Shown: positions 1-7,553, counted from the first letter of the stretch. The stretch is DNA of 10,304 nt from an uncultured bacterium (GCA_927798255.1 CAKMMH010000048.1:1-10304); one strand, 5' to 3'. Made by a program: numbers and translations. The notes: generated from the letters alone by a model not told the origin.

Positions 1-2
1 AA

Positions 3-1133
3 CTATGGCATTATACAAAGTGGTTTTGTACAAAAGCTATTGGATTCATACCATTTTTATTATGTTTGTACGGAATATATGTAAGTATTATTAAAAATTT
101 CAAACAAGAAATTTTTAAATCTTCTATTAATAAACATTTAATAACATTATTTTTCCCATTTCTTTTTATTTTATTAATGATTTTCCAAAAAGCAAATTTT
201 GAAAGAAATATGTTAATGGCGCTTCCTTTTCTTTGTATTTTTGCAAGTATTGGATTAATAAAAACACTAGAATTTATTACAAGAAAAAATGAGAATAATA
301 CTTTGCTATTAAAAATAATAATTCCACTTTTTATTTTTTTATTTTTCATTCAACCTTTATTTCAAACATTAATATCGGAGAAAAAAGTATTAAGTATTAA
401 AGATACAAGAAGTGATGTAAGTGCTTGGGTAAGAAAAAATAACAGTTTAAATTATAATATATTTACAAGTGGACAATTAGAACTTGAGCCTGATATTTTT
501 AAATACACTAATATTGGAAGAATTGATGAAAAGACACCATTTAGTGCATTATATAATAAAGGTGGCAATTATGTAATTTTACCCAAATATATAAAAAATA
601 ATGAGCAACAACTTTATAAAAAAATATTATCATTTAAAGGGCAAAAGAAAGATCCAAATAACAGACTTTATCTAAATCCTAATATTATAATTTATAAACA
701 AATCCCAATTACTGATTTAGATATAAGTAAATTAAAAGAAATTGCAAATGAAACACCAACTAATTTTAAAGTTATTCAAAACAAAAATTATAATAAACTT
801 TATTGTGATACAAATGATAACCAAGAATGTTGGTTAACATCAAAAATTAACAAAATTAGTGTAAAAAACATTGCCACTTCTGAAAAAATATTAAAAATTT
901 CTTACCTGTCTCCATGGGAAAATCAGAAAGTTTGGATTGTATTAAATGATACGCTTAAAGAAATTTCTTGTGATAATTTAGAACCATGGAATGGTATTTG
1001 CGAAAAAGAAATAACTTTACCAAAAGATAAAATCAGATCGGGATATATTTATATTATAATCGATAAATTAATATCTCCTAAACTTGCACATTTTAGTAGT
1101 GATGAAAGATTATTAGGGATTATAATTAAATAA
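3..1133 (+). CDS. C-terminal part of a membrane glycosyltransferase-like protein (GT39/ArnT-like), 5' end outside window
   Basis: The frame is open through the left edge, so this is the last ~376 residues of a longer protein; the first in-frame start-like codon at 66 is internal. Four hydrophobic segments are visible (about residues 11-30, 45-61, 70-88 and 101-120 of the visible part), then a soluble domain of about 255 residues. The stretch around residues 65-88 (a short loop with Glu-Arg-Asn, then a Pro-containing helix) and the following 'DTRSDVSAWVRKN' resemble the last membrane helices and start of the extracytoplasmic domain of GT-C glycosyltransferases that move sugars from a lipid carrier. 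Four cysteines in the tail could form disulfides, which fits a periplasmic location. The catalytic N-terminal loop is not in the window, so the family call is an inference. Codon use is very AT-rich (about 24% GC in sampled rows). The protein ends in a TAA that overlaps an all-AT inverted repeat. Confidence 0.6.
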   Translation, partial: LWHYTKWFCTKAIGFIPFLLCLYGIYVSIIKNFKQEIFKSSINKHLITLFFPFLFILLMIFQKANFERNMLMALPFLCIFASIGLIKTLEFITRKNENNTLLLKIIIPLFIFLFFIQPLFQTLISEKKVLSIKDTRSDVSAWVRKNNSLNYNIFTSGQLELEPDIFKYTNIGRIDEKTPFSALYNKGGNYVILPKYIKNNEQQLYKKILSFKGQKKDPNNRLYLNPNIIIYKQIPITDLDISKLKEIANETPTNFKVIQNKNYNKLYCDTNDNQECWLTSKINKISVKNIATSEKILKISYLSPWENQKVWIVLNDTLKEISCDNLEPWNGICEKEITLPKDKIRSGYIYIIIDKLISPKLAHFSSDERLLGIIIK

Positions 1134-1165
1134 TATTATTTTTAACTATTTAAAATAATAATATT
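1132..1165 (+). terminator. weak all-AT inverted repeat after the glycosyltransferase-like gene
   Basis: AATATTATT (1132-1140) is matched perfectly by AATAATATT (1157-1165) across a 16-nt spacer. It overlaps the stop codon. There is no GC core and no clean T-run after it, so as a terminator it is weak; it may simply be low-complexity DNA. Confidence 0.2.
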
Positions 1166-1244
1166 CATATATTATAAATACTTAAGGTTTGGAGAAATCG
1201 CATAAATGACAAACTTAGATAGAAAGTGAGGTTAAGTTACAGTT

Positions 1245-1580
1245 ATGAATTGTGATTTTGATGTTCGAAACAAGATCTTACATATAATAAGAGGTAAGGG
1301 GGAGCGAGGAGATATAACATTGTTTATCACCGAGCAAATTGCCAACCCTACCGACATGCGAGATATCATCCTTTTAATAGAGTTAGAAGACTCAATGAAT
1401 AAGGAAAAAGAGGCAATTATTAAGTTAATTTGTCAAGATTTCTCGAAAATTGTAAGAGCTATTGGGTTTAAATTTGAATCTAGTGGTGTTTTTTATACCT
1501 TTAAAAAATCCTCTCTTAAGAGTGCCAAGAAGGCTATCAAGAATTACCCCGAATTCATGGTTTTTTTGAAGCAGATATAA
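1245..1580 (+). CDS. small protein of unknown function (111 aa)
   Basis: I do not recognise this protein. It is a 111-residue soluble polypeptide with no obvious signal peptide or membrane segment. It has an acidic/hydrophobic middle ('DIILLIELEDSMNKEKEAIIKLICQDF') that should be helical and a lysine-rich C-terminal third. The start at 1245 is forced by an in-frame TAA at 1233. The best ribosome-site candidate is GAGG at 1228-1231, a rather long 13 nt upstream. A strong intrinsic terminator begins 8 bp after the stop, which supports a real transcription unit. GC by hand count is 112/336 (33%), clearly above the ~24% of the gene before it, with a purine-rich patch at 1291-1310. It stands alone between a membrane protein and convergent topA, so context gives no function. 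Recent acquisition or a lineage-specific gene are both possible. Confidence 0.6.
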   Translation: MNCDFDVRNKILHIIRGKGERGDITLFITEQIANPTDMRDIILLIELEDSMNKEKEAIIKLICQDFSKIVRAIGFKFESSGVFYTFKKSSLKSAKKAIKNYPEFMVFLKQI

Positions 1581-1588
1581 CAAACTAT

Positions 1589-1627
1589 AAAAAGGTGCTT
1601 GGTTTACAATAACCATGCGCCTTTTTT
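1589..1627 (+). terminator. intrinsic terminator after the 111-aa gene (possibly bidirectional)
   Basis: The left arm AAAAAGGTGC (1589-1598) pairs with GCGCCTTTTT (1617-1626) with one G-U pair. After a single mismatch an inner stem TGGTT/AACCA continues the hairpin around a six-base loop, and a T-run ends at 1627. The A-run at the left arm gives a short T-run on the minus strand, so it could also stop transcription coming from topA. Confidence 0.85.
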
Positions 1628-1641
1628 AATTTACACATATT

Positions 1642-1694
1642 AAAAAAGTGCTACTTATAGCCAATAAAAAATATTAGCATCAAAATAGCACTTT
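1642..1694 (-). terminator. intrinsic terminator for topA (minus strand)
   Basis: A perfect 9-bp inverted repeat, AAAGTGCTA at 1645-1653 and TAGCACTTT at 1686-1694, encloses a 32-nt loop that can form its own small stem (AATA/TATT with GC pairs, one mismatch). Read on the minus strand, the second arm runs into six T residues (A-run 1642-1647 on plus). It lies about 150 bp after the topA stop, with no gene between, so it most likely ends the topA transcript. Confidence 0.65.
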
Positions 1695-1843
1695 CAAAGA
1701 CAATAAACTAAAAAGGAAAAAGACAACTTGTTTATACATGTAATCTTTTGTTATAAAATAATTAATATTTCACTATTTGTAAAGCTTTTTTTATAAAACC
1801 ACACATAAGTATAAAATATATCTTATTGTTTTTTATTAACTGT

Positions 1844-4525
1844 TTATTTTTTACTTGCTTTATTTGTAGTTTTTTTACTAGTAGTCTTTTTGGAAGTAGA
1901 CTTTTTAGTAGATGATTTTTTAGTAATAGTTTTTTTAGCTTTTTTGGGACTTTCTACATTTTCATCCCCTTCCTCCTCATTTTCCATACTTGCAAGCTTC
2001 ACAGCACGTGCTTGTAAAAGAGTTATTGCATCATCTAAAGTTACTTCATCAATATTGTAACCTTTTGGAATAGAAGCATTTATTTTTCCATTTGTTACAT
2101 AAGGCCCAAAAGCACCTGATTTTAAATAAATAAATTCTTCTGATACCTGGTCTTTCCCTAGCTCTTTATTTAATGTTTTACGAGCCACCCCTCTTCCTCT
2201 TTTTTTTGGCTCCCTTAAAAGTTTTATAGCTTCATCTAATGTAATTTCAATTGGTGAAATATCAACTAAACTTCTAGTTTCTTTTCCTGCTTGAATATAA
2301 GGTCCAAACTTTCCATTTGCCACCACTATATCTTCATTATTATCCGGAAATTTACCAAGAGTTTTAGGAAGCTCTAAAAGTTTTAAAGCTATATCAAGTG
2401 TTACATCATCTGGTTTCATATTTGGAAGTAAAGATACCATTTTTGGCTCTTCTTCATTTTCACCAAGTTGAACATAAGGACCAAAACGTCCAGTCTTCAC
2501 ATAAATATTCTTATCCCCATCACCTTTTCCCAAAGATACAGGACCTTTCTTTGCAATTTCTAAAAGCTCTTTTGCTTTTTCTAAAGTTAGCTCATCTGGG
2601 CACATCATATCAGGAAGCGCAGCAGTGTTTCCTTCACCATCACTTAAAAATGGTCCAAACTTTCCAATTCTTACCTCTAGTGTTTTATCACCATCTTTCC
2701 CAATATAAATGCCACAAGCAAGTTTCGGGTCTATTGTTTCTTCACCCTTTTTAACTAATTCATCTAAACCCAAGTGACTATTTCCAAAATAAAAATCTTT
2801 TAAATAAGAAATATTATTTTTCTCACCTCTTGCTATTGCATCAAGATCATCTTCAAGGTGTGCTGTAAATTTATAATCCACTAGTTCGCTAAAATCTTTT
2901 TCCATTAAATTTGTAACAGCCATTGCAAGAAATGTAGGAACAAGCGCATTTTGTTTTTTAAACGCATAGGTTCTTGAAAGCACAACATCAACAACCGTTG
3001 CCCAAGTACTTGGTCTTCCTATCCCTTTACTTTCAAGCTCCTTAATTAAGCTTCCTTCTGTGTATCTATTTGGTGGTTGTGTTTCGTGAGAAAGTGTTAA
3101 TAATGATTTAATTTCTAACTCCTCACCTTCTTTCATATTAGGAAGAAGCGAATCCTCATCACCTTGATTTAATTCCGTATCCTCATCAATGTAAGCTCTT
3201 AAATACCCTTTAAATTTAATTATTTTTCCAACAGCCTTAAATGTAGCATTATCACATTTTAAAGTTACATTTACTCTTTCACCAAATGAATCTTTCATTT
3301 GAGAAGCAAGTGTTCTTTTTAAAATCATATCATAAAGTTTAGATGCCTCGATACCTAACTTTGCCCTAACTTCACTAGTTGGAGTAAATATGGCACCTGC
3401 TGGTCTTATAGCTTCATGTGCTTCTTGAGCATTTTTAACTTGTGTTTTGTAAATTCTAGTCGTATCTGATAAATATTCTACCCCAAATTCATCTTTTATT
3501 AATTTTTGACAAGCATTTAGTGCTTCATCTGATAAATTTGTAGAGTCAGTTCTCATGTATGTAATAAATCCATTTTCATACAAAGTTTGTGCAACTTGCA
3601 TTGTCATTCTTGCGGTAAATCTTAATTTTCTATTTGCCTCTTGTTGAAGACTTGATGTAACAAATGGAGCTTGTGGTTTAGTTACAAAATCTTTTTTAGA
3701 AATCGATTCCACAAAAACCTTACTTTTTTCAAGTTTAGCTTTTAGTTCATTTGCTTTTTCTCTATTTAATAAAATAGCATCACTATTTTTTAATAAAGAT
3801 CCTGTTATTGGGTCAAAATCTTTACTTTCTGCAACTTTTTTACCATCAACTGTACTTAGAACCCCCTCAAATGTTTCGTTACTTCCTATTTTTGAGAAAT
3901 CTCCTTTTAAATCAGAATAACTTGCAGATTTAAAATTTATACGCTCTCTTTCTCTTTCCACAAGCAATCTTATAGCAACACTTTGTACCCGTCCCGCACT
4001 TAAACGAGGTATCATTTTTTTCCAAAGAAGTGGTGATACGGTGTAACCAAACAGTCTATCAATAAAACGTCTAGTTTCTTGAGCTTTTACAAGATTATCA
4101 TCAATTGTCCTTGCATTACTTAAGGAATCATTTATAGCTTTTTTAGTAATTTCATGAAAAACCAATCTTTTAACAGGAATTTTTGGCTTTAATACATTTA
4201 ATAAATGCCAACTTATAGATTCCCCCTCTCGGTCTTCATCAGTTGCTAGCAATAAATCACTTGCTTCTTTTACTAATTTTTTAAGCTCTGTAACTTTTTT
4301 CTTTTTATTACTTGGGATTACATATATAGGTTCAAAATCTTTATTAACATTTATACCAAGTCTTGACCATTTCTCTTTTTTTACATCTTCTGGTATTTCA
4401 CTAGCACTATTTGGCAAATCTCTAATATGACCAAAAGAAGCCTCTACTACATAATCATTACCTAAGAACTGCCTTATTGTTTTTGCTTTTGTTGGCGACT
4501 CAACTATTACTAGCGTTTTTGACAT
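1844..4525 (-). CDS. topA: DNA topoisomerase I (type IA), 893 aa
   Basis: TopA relaxes negative supercoils by a transient single-strand break with a 5'-phosphotyrosine link. The N-terminal Toprim domain begins 'MSKTLVIVESPTKAKTI', with the catalytic Glu at residue 9, and has the metal-binding DxDxE as 'TDEDREGE' (Asp96, Asp98, Glu100). The active-site Tyr is about residue 323 in 'ITYMRTDSTNLS', and 'GIGRPSTWATV' (from 501) is the conserved late core motif. The C-terminal region holds four glycine/phenylalanine repeats with GxFGP at about 621, 679, 738 and 804. There are no four-cysteine zinc fingers, unlike E. coli TopA. It ends in a Lys/Ser/Thr tail (about 859-893), as in several bacterial TopAs where such tails aid DNA or RNA polymerase contact. 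The length is typical. AAGGG lies 11 nt before the ATG, a somewhat long spacing. It sits 282 bp after recF, so it is probably transcribed from its own promoter. Confidence 0.98.
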   Translation of the reverse strand: MSKTLVIVESPTKAKTIRQFLGNDYVVEASFGHIRDLPNSASEIPEDVKKEKWSRLGINVNKDFEPIYVIPSNKKKKVTELKKLVKEASDLLLATDEDREGESISWHLLNVLKPKIPVKRLVFHEITKKAINDSLSNARTIDDNLVKAQETRRFIDRLFGYTVSPLLWKKMIPRLSAGRVQSVAIRLLVERERERINFKSASYSDLKGDFSKIGSNETFEGVLSTVDGKKVAESKDFDPITGSLLKNSDAILLNREKANELKAKLEKSKVFVESISKKDFVTKPQAPFVTSSLQQEANRKLRFTARMTMQVAQTLYENGFITYMRTDSTNLSDEALNACQKLIKDEFGVEYLSDTTRIYKTQVKNAQEAHEAIRPAGAIFTPTSEVRAKLGIEASKLYDMILKRTLASQMKDSFGERVNVTLKCDNATFKAVGKIIKFKGYLRAYIDEDTELNQGDEDSLLPNMKEGEELEIKSLLTLSHETQPPNRYTEGSLIKELESKGIGRPSTWATVVDVVLSRTYAFKKQNALVPTFLAMAVTNLMEKDFSELVDYKFTAHLEDDLDAIARGEKNNISYLKDFYFGNSHLGLDELVKKGEETIDPKLACGIYIGKDGDKTLEVRIGKFGPFLSDGEGNTAALPDMMCPDELTLEKAKELLEIAKKGPVSLGKGDGDKNIYVKTGRFGPYVQLGENEEEPKMVSLLPNMKPDDVTLDIALKLLELPKTLGKFPDNNEDIVVANGKFGPYIQAGKETRSLVDISPIEITLDEAIKLLREPKKRGRGVARKTLNKELGKDQVSEEFIYLKSGAFGPYVTNGKINASIPKGYNIDEVTLDDAITLLQARAVKLASMENEEEGDENVESPKKAKKTITKKSSTKKSTSKKTTSKKTTNKASKK

Positions 4526-4807
4526 AATAAAAATAACCCTTAAATCTAAAAATCCAGAAATTACTATAATAATTTAAATATTAACTTTTACATATACTAT
4601 TGATACAAGTGATATAATATAGTGATCTTTTAAAAACATGCAATAAGATTAAAAGGATTGTTCTTGAAAATAAAAACATATAACCTAAAAATTGTTATAT
4701 ATTTTAACCTTTGTTAACAACTTATCTAAAACATGTTAATAACACACGTAACATATTTAAATATATAACTTTATTTCAATACAAAAAGTTACTTTTTAAC
4801 ATAATTA
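4526..4807. other. topA-recF intergenic region with box-like motifs
   Basis: This 282-bp gap holds no supported gene. It contains the candidate topA promoter, the perfect 10-bp palindrome TTGTTAACAA (4711-4720) and TGTTAATAA (4734-4742), whose complement TTATTAACA also occurs in the other two origin-region gaps. It ends at the DnaA-box cluster that covers the recF stop codons. No terminator for recF was seen, so read-through into topA is possible. Confidence 0.5.
4616..4643 (-). promoter_or_regulatory. candidate sigma70-type promoter for topA
   Basis: On the minus strand TTGCAT (4638-4643) and TATATT (4616-4621) are 16 bp apart, upstream of the topA start. The -10 matches TATAAT at five of six bases, the -35 only at TTG. 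In DNA this AT-rich such matches occur by chance, so the call is weak. Confidence 0.3.
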
Positions 4808-4834
4808 TCAACATAATTCACATACTTTTCCACA
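4805..4834 (+). promoter_or_regulatory. DnaA-box cluster at the 3' end of recF
   Basis: The exact box TTATCAACA (4805-4813) is followed by the looser TAATTCACA (4814-4822) and by TTTTCCACA (4826-4834), one base from the E. coli consensus TTATCCACA. The first box is made of the last Cys codon of recF plus its tandem TGA TAA stops; the third encodes part of the RecF C-terminus. Binding by DnaA is inferred from sequence only. Confidence 0.5.
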
Positions 4835-5902
4835 GGTTAAGTTAAAAACTTTTATAATTTCATTATTTTTTAAAAAATCTAATATGTTTTTATTTACACC
4901 ACTAATAAAAACTTGCTCTGTTTTTTCAAAAATACTAGTTATAAGCATCTCTCGTCTAGAATCATCAAGCTCAGAGTCCATATCATCTAAAAGTACAACT
5001 AAAGATTCATTTAACTTACTTTCTAATAGTTTTAGTACTCCTAATTTTAGTGATAATACTATACTTCTTGCTTGTCCTTGAGAAGCATACTTTTTAGAGT
5101 CTTTATCACCTAAAAAAACAAGCAAATCATCTCTATGAATTCCCACAAGAGATTTTTTAAACATTATCTCTTGTGATAAATAATTATTATATTTAATGAG
5201 TAAAGCATCTTTTGATACTTCATTTTGAAAATTATTTTTTAATACTAAATTTAAACTATCATCATTTGGCGCTATTTGAGAATAAATTTCTTTTGCGTAT
5301 TCTTCCAATTTTTGCAAAAACTCAATGCGTTTTTGTTGTATAAAAAAACCACAATCCGCTAATATTCTATTCCATGGTAAAATTTGTTCTTTTGAAGCAC
5401 CTTGATGTAAAAGGATAGTCTTATTTTTTAAAGCCTTTTTATATTGTAAAAGATAGTTTAAATAAATAGGTTCATAATCACTAATATGTTTATCTAAAAA
5501 TTTTCTTCTTAGTTCTGATGCACCTCTTATCATTAAAAGATCATTTGGTGTAAAACAAATACAAATAAGATTTTTTATAAAATTACTTAATGATTTTTCT
5601 TCATTATGATTAATAAAAAGTTTCTTTCCTTGGTCTCTAAAAAAAGAAATCCCAATATTTTTTAAACTTACATTATCTTTTATATCAGCAAAGACAGATG
5701 CTTCTCTTTCTTGAAACGAAATAAAATCTTCCCTATTAGATTGTCTAAAAGACTTAGTGATAGATAAAAGATATATTGCTTCTAATAAATTAGTTTTCCC
5801 TTCACCATTATTTCCATAAATTAAATTTAACCTATTTGAAAATTTTATATCTTGATTCTTCAAATTTCTAAATTGGTATAAAAATAATTTATCAACAATC
5901 AT
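4808..5902 (-). CDS. recF: DNA replication and repair protein RecF, 364 aa
   Basis: RecF is an SMC/ABC-type ATPase that acts with RecO and RecR to load RecA at single-strand gaps and to protect stalled forks. Walker A is GNNGEGKT at residues 30-37. The family motif 'VGIHRDDL' is at about 253-260 (often GPHRDD; here Ile replaces Pro). The ABC-type signature region 'ASQGQARS' is at 273-280, and Walker B with D-loop, 'LLDDMDSELDD', is at 304-314. The length is normal for the family. The start ATG lies 22 bp after the dnaN stop, which implies one operon. No clear Shine-Dalgarno is visible, so translation may depend on coupling to dnaN. The gene ends with tandem stops TGA TAA. Its first codons and its last codons each contain an exact TTATCAACA DnaA box (on the plus strand). 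Its C-terminus has three Cys in the last eight residues (CGKVCELC), which may be partly a consequence of the box sequence there. Confidence 0.97.
   Translation of the reverse strand: MIVDKLFLYQFRNLKNQDIKFSNRLNLIYGNNGEGKTNLLEAIYLLSITKSFRQSNREDFISFQEREASVFADIKDNVSLKNIGISFFRDQGKKLFINHNEEKSLSNFIKNLICICFTPNDLLMIRGASELRRKFLDKHISDYEPIYLNYLLQYKKALKNKTILLHQGASKEQILPWNRILADCGFFIQQKRIEFLQKLEEYAKEIYSQIAPNDDSLNLVLKNNFQNEVSKDALLIKYNNYLSQEIMFKKSLVGIHRDDLLVFLGDKDSKKYASQGQARSIVLSLKLGVLKLLESKLNESLVVLLDDMDSELDDSRREMLITSIFEKTEQVFISGVNKNILDFLKNNEIIKVFNLTCGKVCELC
5889..5897 (+). promoter_or_regulatory. DnaA box inside the recF start
   Basis: Exact TTATCAACA on the plus strand, encoded by codons 2-5 of recF. With the boxes at the recF 3' end it extends the box field beyond the dnaA-dnaN gap. 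A single site can arise by chance. Confidence 0.35.
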
Positions 5903-5924
5903 TATTTATAAAATAAACATAGGA

Positions 5925-7055
5925 TTAATTTGAGATAACACGCATCGGCATCAAATAAGCAATACTTGATTCATCATTTTTAGAGTATATTTTCATTGGT
6001 TTTAATTTACCATACACTTCAAAAATTATTGTTTCATCACCTATATTTGATACTAAATCAAGTAAATATTTTGGATTAAAACCTAAATCTAATGGTTCGT
6101 CTTGATAATTAACTTCAATTTCATCTTTAGCTTCACCTATACCAGGATTATTACTTGTCATAACTAAACAGTTATTTTCAAAATGGAAAATCATTTTTTT
6201 ATCTTTTTCAGAATTCATAAGACTCATTCTTCTTAATGAATTAATTATTACATTTGTATTTAATTCTATTTTTACCGAATCTCCATGTGGTATAGCATAT
6301 GTATAATCAGGGTATTTTGCATCTATTAAGCGTATACCTATTTTTTGATTTTTCGTTTCAACAACAATTAACGAATCTGTAATATCGAAAAGAATTTCTT
6401 CATCACCTAACTCTTCTAAAATTTTCTTTAATTCGAAAACACCCTTCTTAGGAATAATAACTTCATCTTTTAAACAAGGAATATCTATTTCTCTTGTTGC
6501 TATTGCAAGTCTATGACCATCTGTTGCTACTGCATTTATAAAATCTTCTGATTCACTTGACTCTTGTTTAATTCTTTTTAAACAAACACCATTTAAACTC
6601 CATCTTGTTTCATCATTTGATACTGCAAATGAGGTACTATTAAACATACCTAATAAAACACTTGCTTGTATTTTATATTTTGCTTCTATTTCATTTGTTG
6701 GAAAACTTGGAAAAGATTCTGAGCTAATACATAAAATTTTTAGTGACGCTTTTGCTGATGTTATAGATAAAATTTCACCATCACCTAACTCTAATAAAAC
6801 ATCTTCTTCTGGAAGTTCTTTTATAATATCTGAAAAAACTTTAGCATTAACAGTTGTACTTCCTTCTTCCAAAACAGTTGCTTTTACTTTTGAAATTAAA
6901 GTTATTTCCATATCAGATGAAGACACTATAAGTGTATCGCCTTTTGCATCAAGTAAAGCATTTTGTAAAATTGGCATAGTTGATTTTTTTTCAACAATAT
7001 TCTGACTCGTTTGCATTACTTTATTGATATCTTGTTTTTGAACAACTAATTTCAT
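5925..7055 (-). CDS. dnaN: DNA polymerase III beta subunit (sliding clamp), 376 aa
   Basis: DnaN forms the ring-shaped dimeric clamp that tethers DNA polymerase III and other replication and repair proteins to DNA. The N-terminus 'MKLVVQKQDINKVMQTSQNIVEKKSTMPILQNALL' aligns with the clamp family start, and the C-terminus 'AYLMPMRVISN' matches the family ending MPMR plus a short extension. The middle carries recognisable clamp signatures such as 'AVATDGHRLAI' and 'YPDYTYAIP'. Three clamp repeats fit the 376-residue length (E. coli 366). The start at 7055 is chosen over an in-frame ATG at 7100 because it aligns with the family and has AAGGA (7062-7066 on plus) at 6-nt spacing; the extra 15 residues would be unconserved. 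It lies 1025 bp after dnaA, an unusually wide gap, and is followed closely by recF. Confidence 0.98.
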   Translation of the reverse strand: MKLVVQKQDINKVMQTSQNIVEKKSTMPILQNALLDAKGDTLIVSSSDMEITLISKVKATVLEEGSTTVNAKVFSDIIKELPEEDVLLELGDGEILSITSAKASLKILCISSESFPSFPTNEIEAKYKIQASVLLGMFNSTSFAVSNDETRWSLNGVCLKRIKQESSESEDFINAVATDGHRLAIATREIDIPCLKDEVIIPKKGVFELKKILEELGDEEILFDITDSLIVVETKNQKIGIRLIDAKYPDYTYAIPHGDSVKIELNTNVIINSLRRMSLMNSEKDKKMIFHFENNCLVMTSNNPGIGEAKDEIEVNYQDEPLDLGFNPKYLLDLVSNIGDETIIFEVYGKLKPMKIYSKNDESSIAYLMPMRVISN

Positions 7056-7139
7056 GTGTAATCCTTTTTTTAAAACAAAATTATGTAGATAATTTAACAA
7101 ATTAAATAAAAAAATAAAAGAAAAAGGATAAAATTAATC

Positions 7140-7173
7140 AACAAAGTTATTAACACATGTTTATAACTTTGTT
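7140..7173. repeat. 34-bp near-perfect palindrome upstream of dnaN
   Basis: AACAAAGTTAT (7140-7150) is the exact reverse complement of ATAACTTTGTT (7163-7173). The inner AACA/TGTT also pairs, so 15 of 17 base pairs match. It contains TTATTAACA (7147-7155) on plus and TTATAAACA on minus (7158-7166), two box-like motifs facing each other. It lies about 85 bp before the dnaN start. It may be a dimeric protein site or an mRNA leader hairpin; no T-run follows, so it is not a terminator. Confidence 0.6.
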
Positions 7174-7422
7174 AACATATTAAAAATAAAATATAATATA
7201 AATAAAAAAACTAACACAAAAAACTAAAATTTATTCAAGCTAACATATTATTTACAATATTGTAAACATTTTAATAACATTAATTATTTAATAAAATAAA
7301 CAAATTAAATATGTTTTAAACATATCGATAAAAATATTATTAGTAACTATCAACAATTATTACACAAAAATATCACAACTTGTTTATAAAATTATTTATA
7401 AGAAAATCTTTTATAATAAATT

Positions 7423-7459
7423 TTTATCCTATAAATTACGGCGTATTTATCGGTATAAA
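7423..7459. repeat. three consecutive small dyads with a GC patch inside the origin gap
   Basis: TTTATCCTATAAA (7423-7435) and TTTATCGGTATAAA (7446-7459) are near-identical elements with 5-bp arms, 23 bp apart. Between them lies TACGGCGTA (7437-7445), a 4-bp-arm dyad around a central G. This is the richest G+C patch in a gap otherwise around 13% GC. Function is unknown; a protein-binding site is inferred from the symmetry. Confidence 0.5.
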
Positions 7460-7522
7460 AATAAAATAATAAATAATTTGATATATATTCAACAAAAAAA
7501 AGTATAAATAAAGTTCACATAA

Positions 7523-7553
7523 TTATCAACATATTTATCAACACTGTGAATAA
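7523..7553 (+). promoter_or_regulatory. DnaA-box cluster, dnaN-proximal half of oriC
   Basis: TTATCAACA at 7523-7531 and 7535-7543 are in the same orientation, 12 bp apart. They are followed by inverted TGTGAATAA (7545-7553; complement TTATTCACA). The near-helical spacing suggests cooperative binding of DnaA on one face. The AT-rich unwinding candidate begins directly after. Confidence 0.7.

Noticed and set aside
11..349. Minus-strand frame of 112 codons over the glycosyltransferase-like gene
   Set aside because: Lies antisense to clear membrane-helix coding sequence; its composition reflects the complementary AT-rich codons.
2398..2754. 118-codon plus-strand open frame inside topA
   Set aside because: It is antisense to the conserved C-terminal repeats of TopA, has biased His/Leu/Gln composition typical of a shadow frame, and resembles no family.
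4664..4717. TTG-started 17-codon plus-strand frame with AAGGA before it in the topA-recF gap
   Set aside because: Too short, of low-complexity composition and with no terminator or family; such frames are expected in AT-rich gaps.
4805..4813. TGA read as a sense codon (recoded genetic code), also suggested by TGA at 1227
   Set aside because: At both places TAA follows at once or within two codons, so nothing would be gained by read-through; no gene needs TGA as sense.
7056..7100. Upstream in-frame ATG that would add 15 residues to DnaN
   Set aside because: The family alignment and a well-spaced AAGGA support the ATG at 7055; the extra residues are not conserved.
7384..7425. Long imperfect AT palindrome around TTATTTATAA and TTATAATAAA
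   Set aside because: Pairing needs several indels and uses only A and T; not distinguishable from background in this gap.
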